Origin: Zasmidium citrigriseum
Lineage: Eukaryota; Ascomycota; Dothideomycetes; Mycosphaerellales; Mycosphaerellaceae
Length of the DNA: 64,000 nucleotides
Reading direction: 5' to 3'
Assembly: GCA_002786025.1 (NCBI GenBank)
Contig: NHNW01000027.1
Span: 248,001 to 312,000, forward strand
Numbering within the stretch: the stretch's first letter is position 1; every line of letters starts with the position of its first letter. Shown here piece after piece: positions 21,979-32,704 of the stretch. Position numbers and translations under genes: made by a program. The notes beneath the pieces are model-generated. The model was not told the origin of the DNA, searched no databases, and saw only the letters and a program-made list of their open reading frames with translations.

Positions 21979-22022
21979 TATGGCTCCCTGCGGGATTCGA
22001 ACAGACCCTGCGCACAAAAAGC
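21979..22022 (-). other. tRNA-like B-box fragment, probably decayed
   Basis: On the minus strand GTTCGAATCCC (about 22002-21992) matches an RNA polymerase III B box, and the flanks can partly pair. I could not fold a full cloverleaf or find a good A box upstream. Probably a degenerate tRNA relic next to the intact tRNA gene. Confidence 0.3.
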
Positions 22023-22079
22023 TAACCAGTCATCCCCAGCAACACCACGAACCTCACTCGCGCAGCTCAAAAAAAGTAT

Positions 22080-22209
22080 TGGAGAAGATGGGATTCGAAC
22101 CCATGTCTCGGAGTTAAGGTACTGAGTAAAGACGATGTCTCACCCTGGGACAGTAAAGAGAGATATCTGCCCAGGGCCCCTCCGTGTGCTACCGCTACAC
22201 CACTTCCCC
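22080..22209 (-). tRNA. tRNA gene with a large insert in the anticodon loop; isotype unresolved
   Basis: The acceptor strands 22209-22203 and 22087-22081 pair over 7 bp (one G-T wobble). A D-arm/A box (GTGTAGCGGTAGCAC), a T-arm with B box GGTTCGAATCC, and a five-pair anticodon stem CGGAG/CTCCG (22184-22180 with 22113-22109) are present. The T7 run at 22075-22069, four bases after the end, is a good Pol III terminator. The 66 nt between the anticodon stem strands comprise a 7-nt loop plus about 59 nt of intron. That intron contains a perfect 7-bp hairpin (CCCTGGG/CCCAGGG) and an internal near-duplication (TCTTTACT and GAGACAT occur twice, the second GAGACAT lying in the variable loop). With the standard 37/38 splice site the loop lacks the usual U33, so I do not name an anticodon. 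Confidence 0.75.
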
Positions 22210-22644
22210 TTTGCCAAGAGACCCTGGAGTCGCTATTGGAGGGAGAGGGGTTTTTCCACATTATAAAGGTGAGAAAGAACTCGGTGAAAGCCAGGAGATA
22301 GGAGATTGCTCGGTGTGAGGATGATTGTCTGGTTGAGGTGAGGGGGGAGGGGTGGTCATGAGGCTGCTTGGCGGGTCAGGCTGTGGGGCGTTTCGGATGG
22401 CTTCTTTGGGGGATATGGGAATGCTCTAGCAGATTTGGTAGCTTGCGAAAGAAATATCACGTTTGTTCAAATCTACGAAGGAGGAATGGAAGACGAGCAG
22501 TTGTCCTGCCGACGCCTTTCATCCTCGGCAGCTTAAGGCCAAGGCCTCGTTGCCTGGAGCTTGATTTTTTTTCCCTGGTGGCGAACTCACATAACTTCGC
22601 CGAAACTCGTCTCAAGCTCTGCAATAACCAGCAGATCAACAACA
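22210..22644. other. Intergenic region
   Basis: About 435 bp of 5' flank shared by the tRNA gene (minus) and a small protein-coding gene (plus). No further gene seen. Confidence 0.4.
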
Positions 22645-23277
22645 ATGTCTATCGCCACCAGCCCATCTGCCGACGTTGAGGTGACGATTGGAAGATTGAC
22701 ACCGATCGTCTGTACAGTAGATGTCACTGCTGAGGTACTCCAGTACTTAGTACTCCATGTGGTCAACTGCTAACGAAGTATTCAGTTCAAAGACCACTTC
22801 CTCCGAACGACCGGCCCGAATGAAGATGGGACATTCTTCATATTCATCGACAGACTAGACGAGTACATCGAAGACGAAGACGAAGAGGCCAGCATAGGCG
22901 AAAACACCGACGTCGTCAATTCTCCATTCAAAGGCAAGACACCACATGAGTGTCACATTCTCCTACGTCGCTTCCGACAGAGTACTGGATCCGAAGTCGA
23001 CTGGCGCGAGTTTGTCATCTTGGATGAGAGATCCTTGAGAGACGACACGGCGGTCATTGTGTCCGCTGAAGGCGAAGATGATGGATGGAGAGAACTTGAG
23101 GAAAAGGAGGTGCAGTCCTTTTGCTCGGCTTTTAACGTCGTCCATGGGACTATGGGGTTGATGTCAGTCGCTGATCTGGGCTTGGATGAGTGTTTGGAGG
23201 AGGTCAGGACGTCGGAGGACGGGGTCTGGAGGTTTCGTAGTAGTAACATTGCCCCGACTGGATGGTCGCCATCATGA
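22645..23277 (+). CDS. Hypothetical 193-residue protein
   Basis: Two exons (22645-22734 and 22786-23277) with a 51-nt intron (donor GTACTC, branch CTAAC, acceptor ATTCAG); both exons are in phase 0. The protein is acidic, with a DEDEE patch at about 60-65. The N-terminal part alternates short strands; the C-terminal half is enriched in Trp/Phe/Asp. No signal peptide, membrane helix or known motif. Coding status is supported by the clean intron, an ATG in AACAATG context and consistent codon usage on both sides of the intron. I do not recognise the family. Confidence 0.6.
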
Positions 23278-23483
23278 GCATCAACGGAAAGGGATTGAAG
23301 ACTGCGAAGTCGTTCTGCCATGTTTTGTTCATACATGCATTTCGTACACATTATCCATTACAATTCCATTTTCTTCCAGTATCCAGTTCCGTCTCAAATG
23401 CATACATCATTCATGGGGTCGTTGAGCGAGCGTCGAGAATCATTCGTTTAAGTACATTCCAATCATGCAGTCGTATCGTCGAG

Positions 23484-24291
23484 TTAGAGAACGCCGAGAG
23501 CACCAGAAGAAGTCGTAGCTGCGGCAGAAGAGCTGCTGCCATAGCCAGCTGCTGTTGCCGCTACCGAACTGGTCGTGCTCTCGCCATATGCCGTGGCCAC
23601 CGCCGCGGCGGATGATGAAGAGCTGCTACCATACTCTGTTGCGCTAGCAGCAGAGGTCGAGCTAGCCGTGATGACTCCGTTCGAGCAGCTGGAGTAGTAC
23701 GCGCAGCTCGTCGAAGTCGAAGTAGCGATGCTGGTCGATGAGGTAGCGTACTCCGAGGTCGTAGTGTACGAGCTAGGGGTGCTGGTATAGACGGTCGACT
23801 CGACGTAGGTCGAAGAGGTGTACAGAGTCTCGTACGAGGAGGTCGCTGGGCAAGTAGTCTCCGATGGAACGACCGTTGTGTAAGACGCCTTGTAAGACAC
23901 AGTCGATGTTTGGCAGATGGTGGTGAGTGAGCTGGTGGTGTAAGTGACCGTCGAAGTTGGGTAGACTGTCGAAACCGTTGAGTAGGTCGTCGGCACTGGC
24001 ATAGATTAGCTTCTTCTCGATTTCGCAGATTGTCTTGCGTCTACCATAGCTTGTCACTGTGTAATAGCTCTTGACCTCAGTCGTTGTGGTCACTGGCTGG
24101 TACTGCGTAACTGTGACGGTTTGCACCGCGTTGTACGATACCGTGGAGACATACGGCTGATAAACCGGGCTGCAGGTCGAGCTTGTGATATAATTTGTGC
24201 ACGCTGCCGATGTCGAGTCGTAGCTGTCCTGTGGAGCAGGCAAAGCGGCAGCAAGGCCAGCAATGGCGAGGATGGTGCTGAGGAACTGCAT
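23484..24291 (-). CDS. Secreted Ser/Thr/Tyr-rich cell-surface-type protein
   Basis: Two exons (24291-24045 and 23995-23484), joined over a 49-nt intron with GTAGAC donor and CTAAT branch, give 252 residues. Residues 1 to about 18 are a signal peptide (MQFLSTILAIAGLAAALP). The remainder is dominated by Ser, Thr, Tyr and Ala, with repeated TSSYE/TTVV-like strings and six to seven cysteines; this is typical of heavily O-glycosylated fungal wall proteins. The C-terminus is Ala/Ser-rich but only weakly hydrophobic, so a GPI anchor is not established. The splice join (..TSY|VPTTYS..) preserves the repeat style across the junction. Function unknown; a structural or adhesive wall role is inference. 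Confidence 0.75.
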
Positions 24292-25053
24292 CGTTAAGGC
24301 TCTTCTTGTCTTTGATCTTCGGCTTCGTGTCGTAGCTGGGTCTCGCAGCGCAGCTTCTTGGAACGAGTGTCTCGTGAGCGAACGTGTGTACCAACGAATG
24401 TAGGCGTGATGTGTGGCATCCAACAGTCCGCGGTCGGCCTTGGGTGTCTTATACAGAGCCAAGGTAGAGCACCGTCGATGCACTTTTGAACATGATCAGC
24501 GCTTTTCATTGGTCCCAACTTCATGTCTGCTTGCCTAATTCGGCGTGACAGGTGAGAGCTGACGGGCAGTTTGGCGATCAGTAGTATTGAACGGCGAAAT
24601 CACCAACGGCTAGTCGGCAGCGTTGGTACGCCGTAGGACGTCGAAAGCCATCGTATATGAATACAATGACTGCAAAAGCATCGTTGCGAGCGACTGCGGT
24701 GTCTCTTGAGAGAAAATTGTGGTCCTTCCAGCCATGTGAAGTTGGGCTGTGGAGGTGGGCCTGGGGCGAAGAACGGCGTTTGATGAAGAACCGTTGCATG
24801 ACAACGGTATCACAGATTCACGGTATCGCATACTGAATTTGTTGCTTACCGAAATAGCAGATCAACGCAGTTGAAGGCTCTCAAAAGGAGGATGAGCACA
24901 ACCTGTAAACGGATTAGCATTGTTCATTCATCTTTCAAACCAGTATTGCCTGAGGCATGAAGCCTCGCCCTTTCGTGCATCTCCACGCCGCCGTCCTCTA
25001 CATTGGCATCGAAGGACTCGCAGAATGCCGCTGAATTGGCTTCTACTGGAGAA
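24292..25053. other. Intergenic region
   Basis: No convincing gene. On the minus strand a TATAAG-like element lies near 24448-24453, about 160 nt upstream of the wall-protein start. The right part is the 3' flank of the S9 peptidase gene. Confidence 0.4.
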
Positions 25054-27111
25054 CTATGACAGGTAATGCTTGAACCACTCCGTCGCGCGAGCTGCAAAGT
25101 CGAAGAGCGCTGGCATCTGCCTGACTCCATGTCCCTCCTCCGGGTACATCAACAAGGCCGACGGAGTTCCTTGAGCGACGAGAGCCTGATGGAACTCAAC
25201 GCCTTGAGTAGGCGGGGTACATTTGTCCTTGCCGCCAACGACAGTCAAGGTCGGTGTTCGGACCTTGTCGACATGATGAATGGGCGACCTTGAGAAGAAC
25301 TTGCCATTCGGATCGTGCGGCCCACTACCCAGAAAATCGTCGACGAAGCCTCCGATATTGGTGGTGTACTTGAGGCTCACCCAGTCAGTACATGGAGCCA
25401 CAGGGACTGCCGCTGCGAACCGAGGGGATTGGGTGATGAGCCAGCTCGACATGAAGCCGCCGTAGGAGCCGCCATACGTTCCAAGGCGTTTTGGATCAGC
25501 TTCTCCAGTTTCGACAAGATGGTCCAGGCCACTGAGGTAGTCATAGGTGTCTTTACCTCCCATGTCGCCGTAGACATGGCGTACGAAAGCTTGGCCTCGA
25601 CCACACGAGCCCCTTACGTTTGGCTTGAAGATTGCAAATCCGTTCGCGAGCAGGGAGCGTTCGAGCACAGCCTGTCCGTGCCCGCCGACATATCTTGGCC
25701 TCCATTGCCAGACCGGACCTCCATGGATGAACAGAACTGTCGGTAGGGGACCAGACCCTGCGTTGGAAGGCCTCAGGAAGTAGCCATGGATCTCCAAACC
25801 GTCAGGGGCTCTCCAGGATATGTTGCGAGCGGCCCCCAGATTTTGAATATTTTGACGGAGCTGAGCAGAGCCGAATGATTTTACTTCGTGAAATTCACCC
25901 TTTGCGCCATGCACAAGAGTCGGCGCACTAAACCACCCAGCTCTTACAAATGCAAAATTGACGCTTCCATCCACAACTCTTGATGCGACTTCTGGCATAT
26001 AGTGAGTACCGTTACTGTGCTCGCGGCTGCTCCAGAGTTCAAGCGTAGATCCAGCTTTGCAGTCGACCTGTATGACGAGCTCCTCGTCGATTCGAGAGCC
26101 AGATGCAACAATGGTCTCTTCTCCACAGAAGCATACTGATCCACCGACATCGACATTTTGCGTGTCGAGCTTGATGGCCTTGCCAGTAGAGACATCAAGG
26201 ACATACAGATCGCCTTTGAGAATGCCCCGGTCGCTCGCAATCCCGTGCACGAATGCAATATTGCTACCTCTTGGGGAAGCCGCAAGATCTTCAACTTGAA
26301 AGTCGCCGAAAAAGATCGTCCGAACTTCTTTTGTCGACAGATCTATTTCACGGATCGAGGAATTGTACCAGTAGTCTTCTCCTGGAAGATCCGAACAGAT
26401 GCCAGCCAGTTTGTTCGCAGAGATCCATACCGCCTCCCAGACGTTGAGATGCTCTGCCGATACCTGTTCGCAGTGCCTAGATTCGCTCTTGTAGGTCCAC
26501 AAGGTCCGATATTCATCTGTTGCCGCTGCCTGGTCGATCTGAGGGAGCCAGCTGTCCGCTGCTGCGTTATTGCTGCTGTTGGCCGCAAATGCCACTCCAC
26601 CTTCAGCCCCGGCTCTATCAGCTCCGAGCCCCGCTACAGTAAGAAGGATCAGACGGCCGTCTTGAGACCAGGACTGGCGCTCGATCGTACCGTCCACATC
26701 GGGACATTTTTCCACCTCACCGGTCTGGCAGTCTAGAAGATGGAGCTGATTATTGCCGTTGACTTGAGATAGGAACGAGACCTTTCGCCCATCTGGTGAC
26801 CATTTTGGACATATATCGGATCCCTTGCGCTCTCCATACTGTTTTTGGCCTCCGTCGCTTATGTCAATGACTACCAGGCTGGTCGTTGGTGAACCTTTCA
26901 GTTCCTTGCAGATGGTGGCGACTCCGGCTATCTTTTGGCCATCGGGAGAAATGTCAAGCTGCGCAAGGTCTGTAGCTTCGTTTACACTTGGTCGGAGGAC
27001 TTCTTCGTGATGCTTCTTGATATCCAAGAAAGTAGCCGACTGTGATATGTCTTTCTCCAAGCAGATTGCGGGAAGAGAAGGCACTTTCTGTCCATTGACC
27101 TGGTTAGCCAT
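25054..27111 (-). CDS. S9-family (prolyl oligopeptidase-type) serine peptidase
   Basis: Intronless 685-residue protein. The N-terminal about 400 residues have repeated WSPDG/SQDGR-like strand motifs of a beta-propeller, which gates the active site in S9 enzymes. The C-terminal 270 residues are an alpha/beta hydrolase: oxyanion-side FIHGGP, nucleophile motif GGSYGG (Ser about 548), Asp in VGGKDKCTPP (about 628) and His in EEGHGV (about 661). Order and length fit the S9C acylaminoacyl-peptidase/dipeptidyl-peptidase group. No signal peptide is visible, so a cytosolic peptidase acting on short peptides is most likely; exact specificity cannot be read. The start at 27111 is the only Met near the N-terminus. 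Confidence 0.9.
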   Translation of the reverse strand: MANQVNGQKVPSLPAICLEKDISQSATFLDIKKHHEEVLRPSVNEATDLAQLDISPDGQKIAGVATICKELKGSPTTSLVVIDISDGGQKQYGERKGSDICPKWSPDGRKVSFLSQVNGNNQLHLLDCQTGEVEKCPDVDGTIERQSWSQDGRLILLTVAGLGADRAGAEGGVAFAANSSNNAAADSWLPQIDQAAATDEYRTLWTYKSESRHCEQVSAEHLNVWEAVWISANKLAGICSDLPGEDYWYNSSIREIDLSTKEVRTIFFGDFQVEDLAASPRGSNIAFVHGIASDRGILKGDLYVLDVSTGKAIKLDTQNVDVGGSVCFCGEETIVASGSRIDEELVIQVDCKAGSTLELWSSREHSNGTHYMPEVASRVVDGSVNFAFVRAGWFSAPTLVHGAKGEFHEVKSFGSAQLRQNIQNLGAARNISWRAPDGLEIHGYFLRPSNAGSGPLPTVLFIHGGPVWQWRPRYVGGHGQAVLERSLLANGFAIFKPNVRGSCGRGQAFVRHVYGDMGGKDTYDYLSGLDHLVETGEADPKRLGTYGGSYGGFMSSWLITQSPRFAAAVPVAPCTDWVSLKYTTNIGGFVDDFLGSGPHDPNGKFFSRSPIHHVDKVRTPTLTVVGGKDKCTPPTQGVEFHQALVAQGTPSALLMYPEEGHGVRQMPALFDFAARATEWFKHYLS

Positions 27112-27681
27112 ATCGACTCAAACGGGCTGTAATGTCGATGAGTATGGGCTTTCTCAAGAGCTGACAAGCTGAGAAGATAGTCAATTTGCGAGAGCTTGGT
27201 TAGAAGTACTTATAGGTAACGATGTACAGGATTCTGGGCGGAATTGTTACTCAGCGGAGTTGATCCTTCAGGTGCTCGGAGTTCGACGACCAGAAGTCCT
27301 TCTTGTAAGCATTTCGACATGCCGTGTCATTCTGGCATTGCCCAACACTGAACCATCGTGGTCTCGCGATAGGTTCGCATCGCATTTGACCCAGCACGGA
27401 AGCGCTTTGAATCCAGGCCTATTTGTGTGTTTACCGGCTTCTTTACTGCAGCTTTGAGGACATGGACACTCCGGCCAACTGTGACATAGGCCATCAACGT
27501 GAGGACGTAGTTGAAAGGCTGATGCTGGCATGGTCGTGAGGGAAAGAAGAAAGGGATGAGACAGCTCCGCGGGAGGGAGGGAGGCGCCACCGTGTGCCAA
27601 GAAGCTCCTCCTTGGATGACCACATCGACCACAGCGCGTCACGTTCGCGTGCTTCTGGATCATCACAAGGCAAAGCAGAAC
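27112..27681. other. Divergent promoter region
   Basis: Lies between the S9 peptidase start (minus) and the chosen start of sulfite oxidase (plus). The sulfite oxidase frame is open back to ATGs at 27616 and 27556, so its N-terminus might begin in this interval. Nothing else is seen. Confidence 0.4.
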
Positions 27682-29513
27682 ATGTCCAAGATCAAGCCGA
27701 ATCGCGTTCTCCAACTGGCATCCGGGCGTACAAGGCCTTCATCTCGATTTCGGCAGCCTTTCGAGACGCCTAGCAACGGGGTCTGGCAACGTCGACTTCC
27801 CTTCGGCCGTGGCGACTGCATTACTGTTCCGCAAAGACGCATTTCACACCAGAGCAAGGGGAGCAGAGATGACGATACCCATGCTTCGCCTCGCGGATGG
27901 CTCATCTCGACAATTCTGGCATTCGCCTGTACTACTACGCTCTTGATCACAGCGAAGTCAACCGCAGCAGAGGAGCCGGCCAACGCTGCGGATGGCAAAT
28001 TCATCCGTCTCCACGAAATCCACGAACACAACCGCAAAGCCAATACATATTGGGTCTACAAAGGCAATCGAGTCTACGACATCACAGAATGGATACCCAA
28101 CCACCCTGGCGGCGAGGTGATCATGCGTGCGGTTGGTGGAAGCATCGAGCCTTATTGGAACATCTTTACAATCCACCAGAAGCAGGACGTCTACGACATT
28201 CTGGAACAATACTTCATTGGCTTCATTGATCCTCGTGACTTGGTCAATGGCCAGCCGCCCGCTAACAAAGTCGACGATCCGTTCAAGACCGATCCATCGA
28301 GAGATGAGGAGCTTGTAGTGCATAGCAGTCGTCCATTCAATGCCGAAACTCCTACATCCAATCTACAGTCTTACATAACGCCCAATTCTCGGTTCTACAA
28401 GCGGCATCATCTATGGGTGCCTCAAGTGGACCAGGAGAATTTCAAGCTCACAATAGAGCTTCTCGACGGCGAAGAAAAGGAGTACTCTGTCAAAGACCTG
28501 CGAGAGAAGTTCAAGTCACATACTATCACTGCAACCATGCAGTGTTCAGGCAACCGGAGATCTCACATGACTGAAGGTAAGAAGCGAAGGAAAGACGCCA
28601 TGCTACTGTGTCTAAGATACTTGCTAACCTTGGGTCTTTCTCTTTTGCAGGAAGCAGCCCAACGAATGGCATTCAGTGGGGAGTGGGCGCCATCAGCAAT
28701 GCAGAATGGACGGGTGTCAAAATGACCGATGTCCTCCAAGATGCCGGACTTGACATCAAAGACCTACCTCAAGACCTGAAGCATGTCCAATTCGTTGGTG
28801 CAGAAGCATACGGCTCTTCGATTCCCATTCAGAAAGTAGCCGATCAGTTTGGCGATGTCCTGATAGCCTACGAGATGAACGGTCAGCCGCTACCTCGAGA
28901 CCATGGTTTCCCGATCCGAGCTCTGGTTCCGGGTACTGTCGCCGCCAGGAGTGTGAAATGGTTGAACAAAATCATACTGTCTGAAGAAGAGTCATCCTCG
29001 CAATGGCAACGAAGAGACTACAAATGTTTCGGGCCTAACGAGGGAGGCAACATAGACTGGGACAGCGCAGTGGCAATCCAGGAGACACCGGTGCAGTCTG
29101 CTATCACAAGCGCTCAGAAAGTCACAAGAAATCGACTCCGAAACAGCACTCTCGCCCAAGTCTACGGCATCGAAGAGGAGTCCGTCATCTTGAAAGGATA
29201 TGCCTTCTCTGGAGCCGGTCGCCGCATCGTTAGGGTAGATATCAGTCCCGACAATGGAAAGACTTGGCAGCAGGCTCAGATCGAAGCTGTGGAAGAGAAA
29301 GGCAGTCGGTCATGGAGCTGGCGACAGTGGAGCCTGGCTGTGCCCACTCGGCTCTTGTCGGGCAACATCTGCGTCAAAGCTGTTGACGATGGCTATAATA
29401 CCCAACCGGAGACGTTTGGCCCTTACTACAACTTTCGAGGCAACCTCGCCAATAGTTGGCATAGAGTACCGATATCTGACGTGCTCAAGGCGCCTGTCGT
29501 CGTTGAGGAGTAA
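27682..29513 (+). CDS. Mitochondrial sulfite oxidase (cytochrome b5 + molybdenum cofactor)
   Basis: Two exons (27682-28576, 28651-29513; 74-nt intron with CTAAC branch and TTTTGCAG) give 585 residues. Residues 1-60 are rich in Arg/Ser/Gln and almost free of acidic residues, followed by a hydrophobic segment (about 73-92): a bipartite presequence typical of proteins sent to the intermembrane space. Next is a cytochrome b5 domain with the haem-ligand motif NHPGGE (about 138-143), then the Moco domain with the metal-binding Cys in MQCSGN (about 288) and GVGAISNAEW, then the dimerisation domain. The enzyme oxidises sulfite to sulfate and passes electrons to cytochrome c. I chose the third in-frame ATG because the presequence starts cleanly there; 27556 and 27616 remain possible. 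Confidence 0.9.
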
Positions 29514-29778
29514 AGAGTCTGAACCCACTTCCAATATGGAGTCGCCACAAGATGAAGAGACATAGGACTCTTTCACTTAACAAGTTCTTGTCGATTCCAG
29601 GAGATTGCTGGCGTACATCATGAAGCATGTCAGCGGGCATTCGCCAAAACATTCGATTGCATACGAATCTACTAACGGGTACACAATACCGAGACCCGAA
29701 TTCCATCCAGCGCCTTCGAACGTCACCTCAACCCCTTCATGCAACGATCTCGACTCTGCGCCCAAGCTCGCTCAACTC

Positions 29779-30155
29779 CTACTTCTTGTACTCCGGCAGT
29801 TCTCTCGTCTGGAATCCATCATAATACCCCTCGGACTCGCCGGACCTAGGTCGGGCTCCGTCGTTGCAGTGAAGGCCGCATTGGCCGGTACACCATCTGC
29901 ATCAAGTCCAGTCAGCGAATCTGAAACGTTACACATGTTAACAGCTAGGCGCCGGATGACTCACGTCTGATGCAAATACCCACTCCCCTCACGAACCTGC
30001 ATCCCCTGTCCACGACTGGCAGACTGCTGGGAATAGTACATCGGCTGTGGCGCTGGCTGTTGGTTGGAGGTTTGTTGACCTTCGTTGTAGGCTTTGGAAC
30101 CTGTGCCGCCGGTGACTTTATGTGCAGCGTAGGCGAGAGCTCCGTAGCAGATCAT
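29779..30155 (-). CDS. Hypothetical small protein, about 102 residues, 3' end tentative
   Basis: Exon 1 (30155-29965) encodes a short Ala/Tyr-rich N-terminus (MICYGALAYAAHKV) followed by a Gln/Ser-rich stretch, ending at a good GTGAGT donor. Joining to 29896-29779 across a 68-nt intron keeps the frame to a TAG after a TRELPEYKK tail. Another acceptor 44 nt after the donor gives an early stop, and a third frame of the second exon also reads protein-like, so the C-terminus is uncertain. No family recognised. A longer in-frame N-terminus starting at 30278 is possible. Confidence 0.4.
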
Positions 30156-30764
30156 TTTGGAAGATGGGATGGTTGGTGAAGGTTTGATGTGTAGTAGGTG
30201 TTTGGAAGTGTTGTATGCTGAGGACTCGTTGATGATGAAGACTGATGGAAGTCGAAGGCCTAGCATACTTATATCCATGTACAGCCATAGACATCGTTTC
30301 GTACGTCACTGGCGGAAGGGCTTAGGGTGCCTTGACGTCTGAGCCTCCATTAACTGGGGCTACGACCCGAACACCCTTGACAAGAACAATCGATATTCAG
30401 TTCGAGCGAAGCCCTTGAACGTCACAAGATCCCGAATCGGACATCTCTCGCACCACATGTGAGCCAATCAAAGGCTGCGTTACCGTAGAGAAGAGCGATC
30501 TCAACAAGGCTGTGTAGTGAGCCGGAGGCCGAGGGTCCCGGTGGTCAAGGGTCATGTTCATCACTCAGCTGAAGATAAAAGAAGAATTCGACAGCGTGGA
30601 AGCTTGAGTGATGCTTGGTAATTCTTCTTCAGCCGTAGCGAAGATCGCCATGATAATACAGGCTCAGAGATGAGGCTGGGGCTGTTGCCCTAATCAGATC
30701 CTTTATGATTGCCACTGCAAGTCCTGCCATCATACAACTGACATTCTACCCTTTTACCTGTATC
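30156..30764. other. Intergenic region
   Basis: No convincing gene; 5' flank of the small hypothetical gene and 3' flank of the epimerase gene, both on the minus strand. Confidence 0.4.
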
Positions 30765-31958
30765 TCACGCCACACTAAACTCATACACAATCTCATTCCG
30801 ATACACTCCATCCCCCGGCCCATAAACCTGCCACCTCTCCCTCCCCCACTCAGGATACTGAATCCCACTCGTCCAATCCTGCGGCTCAACCGCAAGACAC
30901 CCATACGGCGGCACGAAACCATCATTCGCCGAGCCAGGACCGCCCTGAGTCTTCTTCACAGGGAGAACATCTTTCGGAAAGAAGCCACAAGACGTAAACG
31001 CAAAGCCAGCTTGGTTGCTGTACATATCCCATTGGATGCCGCTCCAGTCACTGCGGAGGCTGGCGACGGGTTTGTGGTATGGATGAGGATTCTTGGGGTT
31101 GAGGTCTGCGTGATCAATGGTTATGGCGCAGTCGTAGCCTCCAAAGCCGGGGCCACAGTTGCCGATCCAGCCTGGTGCTGATGCGTTGGCGCCGATGTGT
31201 TTGGGGGAGGACCAGAAGTCGTTGATGCTGTATTTTGGGATGTCGAGGATAGTGCCATTGACTTGGGCAAGGGAATCGTATGCTAGCTGGCGCTTGCTGA
31301 AGGGCATGCTGAAAGTGTGGTTCAAGACAGTGTCGTTATGAGGATTGGCAAAAGCGTCCAAGTTCCAGTAGGCGTGGTTGGTGAGCATCAGAGGAGTACG
31401 GTGCGTCTTCGACTCAGCTTCGATACTGATGATCCAAGTGTTTGGCTTGAGGGTATAGGTCACTTTCCCTAGAACCAAGCCTGGCATGCCTTTGGAAGAG
31501 AAAGACTCGTCACGGAGAGAGAACGTGATGCTATCGTGGCACACCTCCGTTACATTCCACACTCGGTATGACCAGCCGTTAGTACCGCTATGAATGGTGC
31601 TGTTTGGTGAATTGTTGACTTCGGTATAGTATCGCACACCGTCCAGCTCATACGTATGATTGGCGATGCGGTTGGCATATCGGCCAGGTATCGCACCGTA
31701 GTTTGGATGCAGCTTGTCCTCTGCATATTCAGTGGCAGTATCGTAGCCGAGGACGATATCTCTGACTGTTCCATTGCGGTCCTTCACGAATAGATTGGTG
31801 ATGGCGGCTGAGTACGGTACGAACGACGCCTTGATTCCCGGTGCCTCGATAGTGTATTTACCATCTGGGCCTGGCGATGGGACTCCATTTCCGTGGACAG
31901 CAGAGCAGCTCGAGGCCAACATTTGCAAGAATGTTAGGAATGCAATCTTGACAGCCAT
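30765..31958 (-). CDS. Secreted aldose 1-epimerase-like (mutarotase) protein
   Basis: Intronless; starting at 31958 gives 397 residues with a signal peptide (hydrophobic core KIAFLTFLQMLASS). A longer frame from 32033 exists but puts 25 polar residues before the signal, so the internal start is preferred. The galactose mutarotase fold is seen in the GRYANRI segment, the His motifs TIHSGTNGW and LTNHAYWNL, and the C-terminal catalytic Glu in LAVEPQDW. These match the His/His/Glu set that opens and closes hexose rings to interconvert alpha and beta anomers. About ten N-X-S/T sequons agree with an extracellular enzyme. The physiological sugar is not evident; a role with wall- or plant-derived hexoses is inference. 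Confidence 0.88.
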   Translation of the reverse strand: MAVKIAFLTFLQMLASSCSAVHGNGVPSPGPDGKYTIEAPGIKASFVPYSAAITNLFVKDRNGTVRDIVLGYDTATEYAEDKLHPNYGAIPGRYANRIANHTYELDGVRYYTEVNNSPNSTIHSGTNGWSYRVWNVTEVCHDSITFSLRDESFSSKGMPGLVLGKVTYTLKPNTWIISIEAESKTHRTPLMLTNHAYWNLDAFANPHNDTVLNHTFSMPFSKRQLAYDSLAQVNGTILDIPKYSINDFWSSPKHIGANASAPGWIGNCGPGFGGYDCAITIDHADLNPKNPHPYHKPVASLRSDWSGIQWDMYSNQAGFAFTSCGFFPKDVLPVKKTQGGPGSANDGFVPPYGCLAVEPQDWTSGIQYPEWGRERWQVYGPGDGVYRNEIVYEFSVA

Positions 31959-32704
31959 GATTGCAGTTCTGGCTTTCGAGGGGGAGATCACTGCTCCTTG
32001 GAAGAAGTTCTCGTCAAAACAAGAAGAAAACAAATATTGTTTCTTAATGAAGAATGCTCTGGCGGCTCGCGAAAGGATAGTTGAGGCGGATACTGGCTCT
32101 GCCCGACCTCGCAGTGATTGCGGTTTGGGGCAATGATCGGCAGGTCTCGTTGCTACATGTCGAGGAGTCTACTCCATCTTCCGCGGACCCAGAAGTCCAC
32201 GTTGAAGACTTTCATTCTTTTTCCTTCATTTCTCACGTGCCTCGAATCGATTGCGGCGTTGTGAGTGCACATCGCGAGTTTCTCTTCGTGCCGGTGCCGA
32301 TGCCACGATCGTGGTATGCTCGGTCGGCTCTTTCGGCTTGTGCTGGACCTCTCGCTCAAAGACAATTTGCCAATGCCACCAGGAGTCCGTATCGAGGTCA
32401 GTAACCCCCTGCAAGTATCCGCACAGTCTTGTCTTCGCCAGTCTTGCTCCACGACTCCATGGGTCTGTTCTCGGCGCACGAAATGCTCCTTTTCAGCAGC
32501 CTTGTCCTCCTTAGGCTGACGTAGTAGTCGTTGCTATGATCAAATACCCGTCCTTTGCAGGCAAACCATGCCAACGGGATCAAACATCCGTTGGTGTACT
32601 CAGTGCCTCGTGAGTCTGGACATGCTACGCCTCCTGGTCATGGATACTCGTAAAGCCTTCGCTATTGGCTTCTAAAAATACTGTCGTCATCTTTGTTTCC
32701 ATTC
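31959..32704. other. Intergenic region
   Basis: About 750 bp, promoter side of the epimerase gene and 3' flank of the histidine kinase. No gene seen. Confidence 0.4.
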
